The position numbers and the translations under genes were made by a program. Of a stretch of DNA of 64,000 nucleotides, positions 9,810-20,434 are shown one piece after another. Source of the stretch: Peptococcaceae bacterium (GTDB taxonomy: Bacteria; Bacillota; Dehalobacteriia; UBA4068; JAAVYR01); contig JAAVYR010000014.1 in NCBI GenBank assembly GCA_022791255.1, positions 62,001 to 126,000 on the forward strand. The letters are read 5' to 3'. Below the pieces are notes generated by a model that was not told the origin of the DNA, did no database searches, and saw only the letters and a list, made by a program, of their open reading frames with translations. The first letter of the stretch is position 1. Every line of letters begins with the position of its first letter.

Positions 9810-11504
9810 ATGCATACAGCAAAAATAGCCATCGGACAAATCCAGATACGACCGGAGAACCTCCACTACCAGGCGCAGCAAATCAAGGAAATTATCCAAG
9901 CAGGAAAAGAGCAGCAAGTAGACTGCCTGATATTCCCGGCCTTTTCTACCACCGGCTACCTGCCAAAAGACACCATGCTCTTCCCGGATTTTTATAGAGA
10001 CTGTCAGGCACTAGACCAAGAAATCGCAGCCTTATCAGAAAACATTACGATTATTTGGGGCAGTATCACCTATGCACAAGAGCAGGTTATTCCCACCATC
10101 TTCCTGGCTAGAAATCATAAAATTCTCTTTTCCATTACGCCTTCTTCACAAACAGAGCATTATGATTTCACCATAGGAGATACCCCACTCTCTCTAGCCT
10201 TTTCCTGGGAAACGCCGCAAAACACAACCAGCACAAGAGACAATAGTCCACAACTAGAATTGGTTTTTTATGAAAATCCAACCCAGGAGCTAGCAGCAGA
10301 TAGGAAAACCGCTACAGAAACAGTTGCCGTACCTATGCTTTATCTTCATAATACAGGCCTTAGCTATGCAGAAAAACAAATCTATGTATTGCCGGGCACT
10401 CACTTTGCACGACCTCAAAACGGTGAACACTACAGACTTCCTCAAGGAGCCACCGGCTTATTCACATTGGAAGATTTTCTGGCAAATCCCGTTACCAAAG
10501 AAGAGACTATCGACACTATTTACCAACGCACTGTTTATGGCATCAGGGCCTTTCTGGAAAGCAGCAACCTAAAAAAAGTGGTCATCGGTCTTTCCGGCGG
10601 CATCGACTCCGCCCTAGGCGCCTGCCTCTATCAGCAGGCCATCGGTGCAGAAAATGTGCTACTGGTCAATATGCCCAGCCGTTATAATTCTCATCTGACG
10701 CAAAACTTAGCCAAAAAACTCAGCGAAAGGCTGGGCTGCTACTATAGTGTTTTTCCTATTGAAGAAACCGTCAATATGACCATAAGCCAATTAGAAAATA
10801 CGCCTCTGATACGACAAGAAGAAATCCTACCACTGCAAGTATCCGGCTTCACCGAAGAAAATATCCAGGCAAGAGACAGAGGCAGCCGCATCCTTGCCGC
10901 CATCGCCCAGAGCGTCTCCGGCGTCTTTACTGCCAACTGCAACAAGACAGAGATTGCTGTGGGCTATGCCACCATGTATGGAGACCAGGCAGGCTTTTTA
11001 GCTGCTACTGGTAACCTCTGGAAGCATGAGGTATATGCGCTGGCTCACTATATGGACAAGGAAATCTATCAGGAACCTATCTTAGCAGATATCATCAACT
11101 TAAAGCCCAGCGCAGAGCTATCTCCTCAACAAGACATCACCAAGGGCCTAGGCGATCCTCTGATTTATGACTATCATGACAGACTGCTAGCCGCCTGGGA
11201 GGACAGCAAAACACCACTAGCCTTAGAAGAAATCATTTCTCTCTATGCGGAGAAAAAGCTAGGTAAAGCCATTGGCTGCCCACAAGAAATCATTGACGAC
11301 CACTTTCCTACAGCGGAAAGCTTCATCAATGACCTGGAAAGATGGTGGCGGGCTTATAGCGGCATGGCCAATGTAAAGCGGCTCCAATCGCCCCCTATCC
11401 TCATCGTCCACAACCCGCCAAAAAGCTCACATCTACATCGCCTGCACGACCCCTACTTTAGTCCAGAATATCTCAAGAGAAAAGCAGAACTAATCAAGGC
11501 ATAA
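9810..11504 (+). CDS. nadE: Glutamine-dependent NAD+ synthetase (nitrilase-like + NadE domains)
   Basis: N-terminal nitrilase-like domain; VVIGLSGGIDSALGACL; NCNKTEIAVGYATMYGDQAG. Confidence 0.93.
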   Translation: MHTAKIAIGQIQIRPENLHYQAQQIKEIIQAGKEQQVDCLIFPAFSTTGYLPKDTMLFPDFYRDCQALDQEIAALSENITIIWGSITYAQEQVIPTIFLARNHKILFSITPSSQTEHYDFTIGDTPLSLAFSWETPQNTTSTRDNSPQLELVFYENPTQELAADRKTATETVAVPMLYLHNTGLSYAEKQIYVLPGTHFARPQNGEHYRLPQGATGLFTLEDFLANPVTKEETIDTIYQRTVYGIRAFLESSNLKKVVIGLSGGIDSALGACLYQQAIGAENVLLVNMPSRYNSHLTQNLAKKLSERLGCYYSVFPIEETVNMTISQLENTPLIRQEEILPLQVSGFTEENIQARDRGSRILAAIAQSVSGVFTANCNKTEIAVGYATMYGDQAGFLAATGNLWKHEVYALAHYMDKEIYQEPILADIINLKPSAELSPQQDITKGLGDPLIYDYHDRLLAAWEDSKTPLALEEIISLYAEKKLGKAIGCPQEIIDDHFPTAESFINDLERWWRAYSGMANVKRLQSPPILIVHNPPKSSHLHRLHDPYFSPEYLKRKAELIKA

Positions 11505-11570
11505 GGAACTCGGTAATAAAAGATAACAGGAACCCTCCACATATATATTTAAAAGTTGCTTTCTACCGCT

Positions 11571-11920
11571 GACAGATGGGCAGGTGCAAATTATTTACCC
11601 TTGGATTGCCCTCCCCATATACTAAAAGATCCTTCGCTTCGCTAACGCTCTGCTCAGGATGACAATTAGAAACACTTACTACCTCTCCATGTCATCCTGA
11701 GGAACGCAGTGACGAAGGATCTTTAAATACTTTCTCGGGGACTCGCCGCCTAGATATACCACTTTTACATATTGGCCTACATTTTACTTTTCCCAGTCCG
11801 GAAGTACTAGGTAGAACCTACCTTAAAAGTGGCAGGTTATAACCAGGCGGCGGTTTTGCTTCTTTTCTTAAAAGAAGTTAAAGATTTACCCAAAGTAACT
11901 TTTAGCACTTGCCCTCCTGT
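11571..11920. repeat. Long non-coding element copy 1 with imperfect terminal inverted repeats (MITE-like)
   Basis: Left end ACAGATGGGCAGGTGCAAAT vs reverse complement of right end ACAGGAGGGCAAGTGCTAAA; shares several blocks with 61873..62279 (see findings). Confidence 0.65.
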
Positions 11921-11962
11921 AAAAAGTAAAATTTATCTTATTAAAAATCACTATTTAATTCC

Positions 11963-12262
11963 TCAATCATAATCCTCTGCCACTAAATCCGTCTGATACA
12001 CTTCTGCCATAATTTTCATCCCCAAGCGAAGTCCATCTAAAAACATATAGGCTATATCCCATTCCGTTTCCAGATATCTCGCGTCTGACATTTCATTAAA
12101 CGCCTTCCCATACTTTGGGTCCATTTTCTCTAAGGCTTCTCCTATCCAATCATAACGAATTTTTTGCTCATGTATTAAATCTTTATGTTCCTCTAAAATT
12201 GGTTCATATCTTGCTCGCGGGTCTATTTCTCCTTTATACAGTTGATATAAGATACTCTTCAT
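11963..12262 (-). CDS. Hypothetical protein (99 aa, acidic, probably alpha-helical)
   Basis: Complete ORF, MKSILYQLYKGEIDPRARYEPILEEHKDLIHEQKIRYDWIGEALEKMDPKYGKAFNEMSDARYLETEWDIAYMFLDGLRLGMKIMAEVYQ. Confidence 0.7.
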   Translation of the reverse strand: MKSILYQLYKGEIDPRARYEPILEEHKDLIHEQKIRYDWIGEALEKMDPKYGKAFNEMSDARYLETEWDIAYMFLDGLRLGMKIMAEVYQTDLVAEDYD

Positions 12263-12372
12263 CTTATTTTCCCCTTTCTCTTCATCATTTACCTTTCTGG
12301 TTTCATTATATAAACATCCAAAATATTTGCATATCTGCGAAAATTCACACCTACTTGTTTCTTTCCAAAAAT

Positions 12373-12416
12373 AGAAAAAGAGAGTAAGAACTAATTAATT
12401 TCCTACTCTCTTTTTC
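12373..12416 (-). terminator. Terminator downstream of patatin-like gene
   Basis: AGAAAAAGAGAGTA...TACTCTCTTTTTCT hairpin. Confidence 0.55.
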
Positions 12417-12450
12417 TATTTATCTTTTTCTATTTATCTTTTTATTTTAT

Positions 12451-13230
12451 TTATTTATTTTGATAATCTGCAATAAGCTGTTGGATTTCCTCCAGCTTTT
12501 CCCGGGCGATGGCTTCCCCCATGGCCAGGTATTCCTGGCCTTTGTGGAAATCCAGCACCCCGATAGGCGAGTCAAAGGGAATAGAAATAGGCTCCAGCAC
12601 CACATCTGCATCGGTTAAAATCTGCTTGTTGGAGACAATCTCGATAGAGCGAGTCAGCACATCCACGATGTTTTTCGGTTCTTGCTTACCACCAGCCCGC
12701 AGGTTGATGGCAATGACAATATCCGCTCCCATCTCTTTAACGATGGTATCAGGGCAAGCGTCCAGCATGCCGCCGTCTGTCAGCAGCATACCGTTATACT
12801 TCACCGGTGCAAAGACGCCAGGAATAGAGGAGCTAGCCCGCACCCCTATGGCGATATTCCCTCTATCCAGTACTACCTTTTCCCCAGTGCATAAATCTAC
12901 TGCGACCAAGCGCAAGGGGATATTGGCGTCTTCAATATTTTTGTTTTTGGTACAGAGACGGATAAACTCCGTGTATTCATCCCCCTGGACCATGCCCAAG
13001 CGACTGATTTTCAGCCGCACCAACCGGGAAAAATTAATATTCTGTACAATGTCTGCCATCATCTTCCCGGTATATCCGCATGCATATAAAGACGCCACCA
13101 GCGCCCCAGCAGAAGTACCGGCAACAAAATCAGCATGAATACCTGCTTCTTCAAAAACACGAATAGCCCCGATATGGGCAAAACCGCGCACACCGCCGCC
13201 ACCAAAGGCAAAACCGATTTTCGGCTGCAT
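12451..13230 (-). CDS. Patatin-like phospholipase family protein (RssA/YlbK type)
   Basis: GFAFGGGGVRGFAHIGAIRVFEEAGI, GTSAGALVASLYA, DGGMLDACP. Confidence 0.92.
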   Translation of the reverse strand: MQPKIGFAFGGGGVRGFAHIGAIRVFEEAGIHADFVAGTSAGALVASLYACGYTGKMMADIVQNINFSRLVRLKISRLGMVQGDEYTEFIRLCTKNKNIEDANIPLRLVAVDLCTGEKVVLDRGNIAIGVRASSSIPGVFAPVKYNGMLLTDGGMLDACPDTIVKEMGADIVIAINLRAGGKQEPKNIVDVLTRSIEIVSNKQILTDADVVLEPISIPFDSPIGVLDFHKGQEYLAMGEAIAREKLEEIQQLIADYQNK

Positions 13231-13264
13231 CGCTGTCCCTCCCTAGATGTCCGTTAAACTTTAC

Positions 13265-14086
13265 TTATCCTAAATATTCCGCCGTGAAGACAAAGGCTGC
13301 TTCCCCGGTCATAAAGACCTTTTCCGTTATCTCATCCCAAGTAATATTCAAGGTGCCGCCATCCAACACCACATCAATGGTTCTATCCGTTAGCCCATTT
13401 AAGATAGCGGCAACAGCAGTAGCGCAGGCACCGGTACCACAAGCCATGGTTTCCCCACAGCCCCGCTCCCATACCCGCATGCGCACTTTCTGCCGGGACA
13501 ATACTTGGACAAATTCTGTATTAATTTTTGCAGGGAAAAAAGAGTGCTTTTCACTAACAGGACCATAAGTAGCCAAGGGAAAGTGCTCCACATCCTCTAC
13601 AAAAATGACGCTATGAGGATTACCCATAGAAACACCCGTAAAGCGAAACTCTTTATCTAACAGCTGGATAGGCTGAGCAATCATCCGCCCCTCGCCCACC
13701 ACTGGAATATCTGCAGCTTCCAGCACCGGGCGCCCCATGTCGACAGATACCAGGTTATCTCCTTTTATCTCGATGCCGATAGGACCAGCCAGCGTTTCCA
13801 CGGTAAAAGCATTTTCTCTTACCAACCCTTGTTCTTTAGCAAAGAGCGCAAAGCAGCGAATGCCATTGCCACACATCTCTGCCTCAGTACCGTCAGAATT
13901 GATAATGCGCATACGCAAGGTATCCGTCTCAGATGGCAACAGTAAAATCAGCCCGTCCGCCCCGACGCCAAAACGACGATGACACATCTTCACAGCCAGC
14001 TGAGAGATATCCTCTGGTAACTGTTCCTGAAATCCATTTACCATTACAAAGTCATTCCCCAGGCCATGCATTTTCATAAACTTCAT
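13265..14086 (-). CDS. dapF: Diaminopimelate epimerase
   Basis: MKMHGLGNDFVMVNG, EMCGNGIRCFA, RGCGETMACGTGACA. Confidence 0.97.
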   Translation of the reverse strand: MKFMKMHGLGNDFVMVNGFQEQLPEDISQLAVKMCHRRFGVGADGLILLLPSETDTLRMRIINSDGTEAEMCGNGIRCFALFAKEQGLVRENAFTVETLAGPIGIEIKGDNLVSVDMGRPVLEAADIPVVGEGRMIAQPIQLLDKEFRFTGVSMGNPHSVIFVEDVEHFPLATYGPVSEKHSFFPAKINTEFVQVLSRQKVRMRVWERGCGETMACGTGACATAVAAILNGLTDRTIDVVLDGGTLNITWDEITEKVFMTGEAAFVFTAEYLG

Positions 14087-14155
14087 AAATTTCGTCCTCT
14101 TTTCCTCTTTACTGCAATTATTTAAACGAAAAACCGATTAAGAATGTTCCCGTTC

Positions 14156-14740
14156 CTAATCTTTCGCTGTTTCTTTTTGTTGAATGATTTCTTGAGAAAG
14201 CGCCGCTAGAGATATCATCCGCTCCATGCTGGTATGACGCAACCATTGATAGGCTTCCTTCTCGGTCCAGCCCTTTTGGGCCATGAGGATACCTTTGGCA
14301 CAGGCAATCCATTTGCTGTTTTCTAAATCTTTCCGCAGCTTCACCAGCTCCATTTCTAGCTGGGACACCCTAGCATCGGCTGCCTCTAAGCAAAGGGCAA
14401 ATTGCAAGAACACTTCTTGCTGCATCGGCTTAGGCAGCACCACCAAAAGGCCCTCCTCCTGATAAGCCTCTACCCCATAGTTCCACTTGCTGCTAAAGAC
14501 GATAATGGGACAAACTTGTTCTTTGGCTAAGATTTTCCCGATGGCCAGTCCCTTCTGGTCCGGTAAATCGTCATCAATCACCAGCAGCTGAGGCAGGAGC
14601 ATGCGAGCCAAACGCAAAGCCCCAGCCCCATCCTTACACTCTCCGGCAATGCGATAGCCCAGCGGTAGGAGCGCTCCCCCTACCTGTTTTAGCAATTTCT
14701 TATCAGGGGTGACAATCATCACTTTTTTTTCTTTTCGCAT
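14156..14740 (-). CDS. Response regulator with receiver and ANTAR RNA-binding domain
   Basis: MIVTPDKKLLKQV...LLVIDDDLPDQKGL receiver; C-terminal WIACAKGILMAQKGWTEKEAYQWLRHTSMERMISLAALSQEII = ANTAR signature. Confidence 0.88.
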   Translation of the reverse strand: MRKEKKVMIVTPDKKLLKQVGGALLPLGYRIAGECKDGAGALRLARMLLPQLLVIDDDLPDQKGLAIGKILAKEQVCPIIVFSSKWNYGVEAYQEEGLLVVLPKPMQQEVFLQFALCLEAADARVSQLEMELVKLRKDLENSKWIACAKGILMAQKGWTEKEAYQWLRHTSMERMISLAALSQEIIQQKETAKD

Positions 14741-14813
14741 GTTGTCACACCTCCTTCATGTGATACCATCCTATGTGCCCTATAACTATTTGGTGCATGG
14801 TCCATCTTAATGC

Positions 14814-17800
14814 CTAGTTCATGCCCATTTGGATATAGCTGCTTTTCCCTTGGGCAGCAGGAGACACCACCAAGAACCGGGGCAATCTGCTTTTGATTTC
14901 CGGTACATGAGTAATGATACCCACCATTTTATTGCCTATGGGCAGCTTTTCTAATACAGATAACACAACTTCTAATTTTTCTTCATCTAAGGTACCAAAT
15001 CCTTCATCTAAAAAGAAAAAGTCTAAGCTGTATTTTCCTTTGAGCTGTATCTTATTAGAAAGAGCCAAGGCCAAGGCTAATGACACCAAAAAAGTCTCGC
15101 CCCCAGAAAGACTTTTTACCGGGCGCATCTGCCCGCCATTGTAGGCATCTATCATGATAAAGTTTTCTTTAAAGCCGTCTTTTCCCACCACCTCTAGACT
15201 ATAACGATGGTTAGTCAGCACATCCAGCAGTTGAGAGGCCTCATAGGCCATATCTACTAAATATTCCTGGGCAAGATATTTGATGAGCTTTTTCCCAGCG
15301 CACAGTTTTTGCAGTCTTACTAATCGCTCTAATTGCGTTTCTTTTTCTTTTACTTCCACCGCTAGCTGCTGCATTTTCGTAAGTGTTGCAACACACTGGT
15401 CATAGCGCTCATTTAACGTAGCTGCCAATGCTAACGCTTGGGCATAGGCAGCAGATATTTCCTCATACTGAGCAGTTATCTCTGCATAAACATCCGGCAG
15501 ATAATGGCCAGCACGAAGCACCTGCTGCAAAACTACCTGCCTTTCGGCTGCAGCTGTTTTTTGCTCCTCATATTGGGCAATTTTCTCTTCTATTTCAGCC
15601 AGTTTTTCCAGGTCTGTCATGCCCTTTTTTATTTGCTGCCAAGGTTCTCCCTCTGATGTTAAGATACCCTTTGCCGCTGCCTCTTGCAGCACATTCTCCT
15701 GCAGACGGTCCCGGTTTCTTTGCTTTTCCTCCAACACCGCTAACATGGTATGATAAGCACTATGAGATGTCTGATATTGCTCCACAGCTTCCTTTTGCCC
15801 TTGTTGGAAACGGGCAATCTGCGCCAACTTATCCTGATGTTGCTGCTGCAGCTGCATGATAAGCCCCTCTAATGACTGCCAATCACCGATAACGGGCAGC
15901 TGCCACCTCTGACAAACAGCCAGCTTTTGCTCTTCATATTGGACCCGTTGCTGCTGTTGTTCTGCTGCCTGCACGGCCAACTTTTCCAGCTCTATCTGTA
16001 GTTGCCGATATTGCTCCCGTTTTTCCTCTAGGCTGGCTTCACTGCCTTTTATTTTACTGCTTATCTCTTCCTGCCGCTCTGCCAAAGCCCACCATTGCTT
16101 ATCTGCAGACTGCAGCTGTCGATAGGCTTCTGCAAAAGATAGCTGCCCATTCTGGATAAAGTCCTTTTCCCATGCCTGCCACTGCGCTTTGGCAGTAGCA
16201 AAAGCTTCCTTAGCCACAGTTAGAGCCGCCAGATAAACAGCCTCCTGCTCTTTTATTAAAAGAGAAAATTGCTCCTCTTGCTGGAGAACCTTAGAATAGT
16301 CTTGTAAACACTGCTCATACACCCCTTGGGTAGAAATGCGCTGTTCTTTTACCTGCTCCCACAGAAGCAACACATTTTCTGAAGGTTCAGTTTCTGGCTG
16401 CTGTTCCCTAGGATGGTCCAAGCTGCCGCAAACCGGGCAAGGACATCCTGGCTTTAACTCGCCAGAAAGCTGTTGCCGCAAATACATCCCATTTACATGC
16501 TGCCATTGCTGCTCCGTCTGTTCCTTCTCTATCTCAGCGACTCTCAGTTTTTCCTGGACTTGTCCGGCTAGGCAATGAATTTTTTCCTGATAGCCCGTAA
16601 GCAGTTCCTTGGTTAAAACAAAGTTTTCCTCCCGGATAAGGTCAGATAAATAGCTTTCCTCAGCTATTTCTGCGACGCCATCTGCACAGATAGATTTCAC
16701 CCATGTCAATAATTCTTCATAAAATTTACAAAGTTTTTCACTATTCCGCCCACAGTCGGCCTGGATGCGTTCTACATTTTTCTGCTGCAAGTCATATTGC
16801 TTTTGCAGTTCACTACCTTGTTCTAATAAATCTCGCTGCCTGATACATTGCTGCAAACGGTTTTTTTCCTCTTCTATTTTCGCCAGCTGATTTTTAAGGA
16901 CGTTCAGCTCCCCTTTTTCTGTTTCAGCAGACTGAGTCAGCTGCTGCAATTGATTTTGATAAAGAGTGATTTTTTCCTGCCGCTCTACTTCTTTTCGCTT
17001 TAAGGCTGCGATTTCCTGAGAAACTGGCAACAGCCGTTCTACATCGCCAATGGCTCTTTCTAAACGGCTACCCTCCTCTTGCCACTGCGGAAATTCCTTC
17101 TCTTGCAGCCTAAAACTTTCTAACACTGATTGAGCCTGACTTAAAGCTGTCTTTTGGTGATCAACAGCCACCGTTTCCTTTTCTAATTGTTGCGTCAAAT
17201 CCTCTGCTTGCACCACACTATGAGAAAGAGACTGCAGCACCTTTAGGCGAGAAAGTACCGTCTGCATTGCTTCTATCTGCGGTCTCGCCTGCTCCAGCTG
17301 GGATAAAAGTGCTTCTGTTTCCTTTAGCTCCTGAGCGTTTTTCTCTAGCTGCTGATAGAGATGATAAGCCGTCTCTGCCTTTTGCTTCTCGGCTTCCAGC
17401 TGGGTTACCCTTTCCTTTGCCTGGCTAAGCTGGGCTGCGATTTCAGACTTATCGGCTTCGGTAAAACCTGCCACTGCTGCCCATTCCCCTTTTAAGGCAG
17501 CAAGAGATAAATCCAACTCACTTTTATTATGCAGAATTTTGGCTGTCAGCTTATCACCATACTTTTCTAAGCTAAAAATATTTTCCAGCATTTCACCTCG
17601 GTCCTTCCCCGTCAAGGTCAGGAACTCCTGAAACTTGCCCTGAGGCAACACCACCGCCCGGCAAAAATCCTCCATGCCAATGCCTAATAAGCTAAAAATC
17701 AACCCATCTACCTGCTTTGCCTTATCAGCAAGAACCGTATCCTGGGTTTTATCATAAAGACGGCACTGCTTGGTATTGGTCTTTTCTTTATCCTTCTTAT

Positions 17801-18086
17801 CCCGCTCCAAGAGCCGCTCCACCAGATAAATATGGTCGCCTAGAGAAAATTCTAAAGCCACATGAGCCTTTTCGCATTGCAGGTGGATAATGCCATTCAA
17901 ATTCCCTGCTGCACGAACAATTTTCCCATAGAGAGCCAAAGTAATGGCGTCTAAAATGGTAGACTTCCCCGCCCCCGTAGGGCCAAAAATACCAAATAAA
18001 CCATAGGCGCCTAAAGACGAGAAATCAATGGTTTGTTCTTCCATATAGCTATGAAGCCCAGAAAATTCTAACCGAATAGGACGCAT
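14814..18086 (-). CDS. sbcC: Exonuclease SbcC (SMC-like ATPase)
   Basis: MRPIRLEFSGLHSYMEEQTIDF, GPTGAGKSTILDAITLALYG, CPCPVCGSLDHP zinc hook, LSGGETFLVSLALALALS. Confidence 0.95.
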   Translation of the reverse strand: MRPIRLEFSGLHSYMEEQTIDFSSLGAYGLFGIFGPTGAGKSTILDAITLALYGKIVRAAGNLNGIIHLQCEKAHVALEFSLGDHIYLVERLLERDKKDKEKTNTKQCRLYDKTQDTVLADKAKQVDGLIFSLLGIGMEDFCRAVVLPQGKFQEFLTLTGKDRGEMLENIFSLEKYGDKLTAKILHNKSELDLSLAALKGEWAAVAGFTEADKSEIAAQLSQAKERVTQLEAEKQKAETAYHLYQQLEKNAQELKETEALLSQLEQARPQIEAMQTVLSRLKVLQSLSHSVVQAEDLTQQLEKETVAVDHQKTALSQAQSVLESFRLQEKEFPQWQEEGSRLERAIGDVERLLPVSQEIAALKRKEVERQEKITLYQNQLQQLTQSAETEKGELNVLKNQLAKIEEEKNRLQQCIRQRDLLEQGSELQKQYDLQQKNVERIQADCGRNSEKLCKFYEELLTWVKSICADGVAEIAEESYLSDLIREENFVLTKELLTGYQEKIHCLAGQVQEKLRVAEIEKEQTEQQWQHVNGMYLRQQLSGELKPGCPCPVCGSLDHPREQQPETEPSENVLLLWEQVKEQRISTQGVYEQCLQDYSKVLQQEEQFSLLIKEQEAVYLAALTVAKEAFATAKAQWQAWEKDFIQNGQLSFAEAYRQLQSADKQWWALAERQEEISSKIKGSEASLEEKREQYRQLQIELEKLAVQAAEQQQQRVQYEEQKLAVCQRWQLPVIGDWQSLEGLIMQLQQQHQDKLAQIARFQQGQKEAVEQYQTSHSAYHTMLAVLEEKQRNRDRLQENVLQEAAAKGILTSEGEPWQQIKKGMTDLEKLAEIEEKIAQYEEQKTAAAERQVVLQQVLRAGHYLPDVYAEITAQYEEISAAYAQALALAATLNERYDQCVATLTKMQQLAVEVKEKETQLERLVRLQKLCAGKKLIKYLAQEYLVDMAYEASQLLDVLTNHRYSLEVVGKDGFKENFIMIDAYNGGQMRPVKSLSGGETFLVSLALALALSNKIQLKGKYSLDFFFLDEGFGTLDEEKLEVVLSVLEKLPIGNKMVGIITHVPEIKSRLPRFLVVSPAAQGKSSYIQMGMN

Positions 18087-19352
18087 CTATTCCGCCGCCT
18101 CCTTTTCCTCTGCTGCAACCATAGGCACCGTCTCTTCCTCTGCCACCAGAGATAAAAATAAATCTACAAGCGCCTGCTCCGGTAAACACCCTTCTTGCGC
18201 CTGGAAAAAGCCAGAGAATTTTTCCGCTAGTGTTAAACTAGCCAAAGTCGGCTTTTCCTCTGCTTTCGAGGATTGCTTGGTATAGACAGGACGGATTTCT
18301 AAAAGCCGAGGATGGGCCTGGCGCAAGGCTTTGATTTCTAGTCCCGTTAAAGGAGACTCCATCACGATGGTAATATTCACCCACTGCTGATGATGAGCAC
18401 CATCTTCACACCAGGCAAGAGCCGCCTCATAATCAGAAAAATCCTGCGTTGTTAAGGGGTAGCCGCTGCTTAGCGGTAAAAAGGTTACTTGCACTTCTTC
18501 TCCAGGTGCCACATCTATGAGCAGGACGCCCTTTTCCTGTCTGGTCTCCCGGAAGCTATAGCTAAGAGGCGAACCGCTGTAATAACACGGGTGGGCTCCA
18601 CCTCGCACCTTTTGCATGCCATGCAAATGTCCAAGGGCAATATAGTCTAACTTCGGTAAATCCTCTTTGTTTACGGAAAGAGCGCCGCCTAGCTGTATCT
18701 GCCGTTCGCTGCCGCTTTCCACCCCGCCCAAGGTATAGAGATGACCCAAACCGATTTGGATAGCCTCCCCATCCGCACTTTCTGCCACAGCCTGCTGCCA
18801 CATCTCCCCGATACGAGCAGAATAACCGGCCTGCATTTCCTGTTCTTCACTTAGATGGTCTGCCAATACTTCACCTAAGCGAGCTTCCGAAAGATATGGC
18901 AGCGCCGTGAAAACAATCTTTTCCCCGCTATCGCCAAGCTGCAGCTTTAGCCAGTTTTCCCCGCAAGCGAGAAGGCTTACGCTAGCGGTCTCTTCCATGC
19001 CTTGCTGGAATTTCTTACATTGGTTAGGCAGGCCGATTAAAAATACACCCAGTTCCTGGGCTAATCCCCAAGCAGCAGACATCCGCTCCGGTTGGTCATG
19101 GTTACCAGCAATAGCGACCACTGCTTTGCAGCCGGCACTGATAAACCGCTGTAAGTAGCGATAAAACAGCTTCTCTGCCTCGGCGGGAGGGTTGACACTG
19201 TCAAAGACATCCCCGGCAATCAGCAACACATCAATCTGTTGTTCCCGGATAAGGTCTGTCAGCTCGCTTAAAAACTGCTGCTGTTCAGCAATACGGGAGT
19301 TTCCCTCCAAGGGCTTCCCTAAATGCCAATCTGCCGTATGTAATAATCTCAT
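18087..19352 (-). CDS. sbcD: Exonuclease SbcD (Mre11-like nuclease)
   Basis: MRLLHTADWHLGKPLEG, LLIAGDVFDSVNPPAEAE, GNHDQPERM; directly upstream of sbcC. Confidence 0.95.
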   Translation of the reverse strand: MRLLHTADWHLGKPLEGNSRIAEQQQFLSELTDLIREQQIDVLLIAGDVFDSVNPPAEAEKLFYRYLQRFISAGCKAVVAIAGNHDQPERMSAAWGLAQELGVFLIGLPNQCKKFQQGMEETASVSLLACGENWLKLQLGDSGEKIVFTALPYLSEARLGEVLADHLSEEQEMQAGYSARIGEMWQQAVAESADGEAIQIGLGHLYTLGGVESGSERQIQLGGALSVNKEDLPKLDYIALGHLHGMQKVRGGAHPCYYSGSPLSYSFRETRQEKGVLLIDVAPGEEVQVTFLPLSSGYPLTTQDFSDYEAALAWCEDGAHHQQWVNITIVMESPLTGLEIKALRQAHPRLLEIRPVYTKQSSKAEEKPTLASLTLAEKFSGFFQAQEGCLPEQALVDLFLSLVAEEETVPMVAAEEKEAAE

Positions 19353-19391
19353 AATCGGCCCTCCTTTCTGGTAAAAGTACTACCGGTTTCT

Positions 19392-20225
19392 TTATTTTAC
19401 GTCAGCGATAGCGGCTGCAACTTTCCCTGCCGCCATATCGTTTCGGTCGTTACAAGCTGTTGTTAGCTCCGTAAAGACAGGCCCAAGCCCAGCCCTTAAT
19501 ATCTGCACGCCCCGCTCAGTAATGCCGCCTTTCGTTGCCACACGGGCAATCATCTCCGCAAAAGACATCTCTGTCTTTTCCATCAGCGCTACCGTACCGC
19601 CTACCGTTTCCAGAAGGGTGAAGAAAAGAATTTCTTTTAGTTCCTCCGACAGCACTTGTTCCCCTGCTGCCAGCCACTGCTCAAATAATGCCGCAATAAA
19701 AGCCGGTCCACAGCTGGTAAACTGCATAAAGGTTTTCAGATGTTCTTCCGGCAGCGCAACGATTTTTCCCATAAGACCAAGATTTTTTTCCAGCCAAGCC
19801 TTATCGTTACTGCTAACCACTTCATTGTGAGAGATGAGCGCATAGCCCCGGTCTATTTCTGCTAGGAGCGTGGGAATAACCCGGCTGATAGCACCATGAA
19901 ACACCTGACGATATGCTGCCATATCCCCAGCACCGCCAATGGTAATCAGGTGGGTATGAGCAGAAAGCACATCTTTGATCTCACCTAAGACCCCAGCCAT
20001 CTGCATAGGCTCTACACATAAGAAAACATGGGCGCACGCCGCTGCCTCCCGGTTATCCGCAGTTGCAGTTACCTCCGGATAAACTGCTACCAAATCCGCC
20101 ATTTTCTCCACATGGCGGTTAGACACTACCATGGTTTCTGCTGCTATCCCATGGCGCAAAAAGCCCTGGGTAAGCATTTTCCCCATAGAACCATAACCGA
20201 TAATCCCGATTTCTTTTTGTTGCAT
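19392..20225 (-). CDS. Pyrroline-5-carboxylate reductase-family oxidoreductase (ComER-like)
   Basis: EIGIIGYGSMGKMLTQGFL, SRVIPTLLAEIDRG, FTSCGPAFIAALFEQW; start at Met with GAGGTAAAG SD. Confidence 0.8.
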   Translation of the reverse strand: MQQKEIGIIGYGSMGKMLTQGFLRHGIAAETMVVSNRHVEKMADLVAVYPEVTATADNREAAACAHVFLCVEPMQMAGVLGEIKDVLSAHTHLITIGGAGDMAAYRQVFHGAISRVIPTLLAEIDRGYALISHNEVVSSNDKAWLEKNLGLMGKIVALPEEHLKTFMQFTSCGPAFIAALFEQWLAAGEQVLSEELKEILFFTLLETVGGTVALMEKTEMSFAEMIARVATKGGITERGVQILRAGLGPVFTELTTACNDRNDMAAGKVAAAIADVK

Positions 20226-20434
20226 ATTCTTTACCTCGCTTTTTATCTCAATCGTAAATGCATTCATAAAACAGCTATTTTATTTTCTATTATACATCTA
20301 CCTAGGAGGAAAAGACAAGAATTGGCCTGGACTTATCTTGACGAAAAAACCTGATAACGGTAAAATAAAAGAATAGGAATATTCTGTAAAAATCAGCCAA
20401 TGCTACTAAAAGAAAGCCAAATAAAAATAAAGGA

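Noticed and set aside
12509-13138. 209-aa plus-strand ORF antisense to the patatin-like gene
   Set aside because: Minus-strand ORF has clear family motifs; antisense frame is Ser/Thr/Pro-rich with no recognisable domain.
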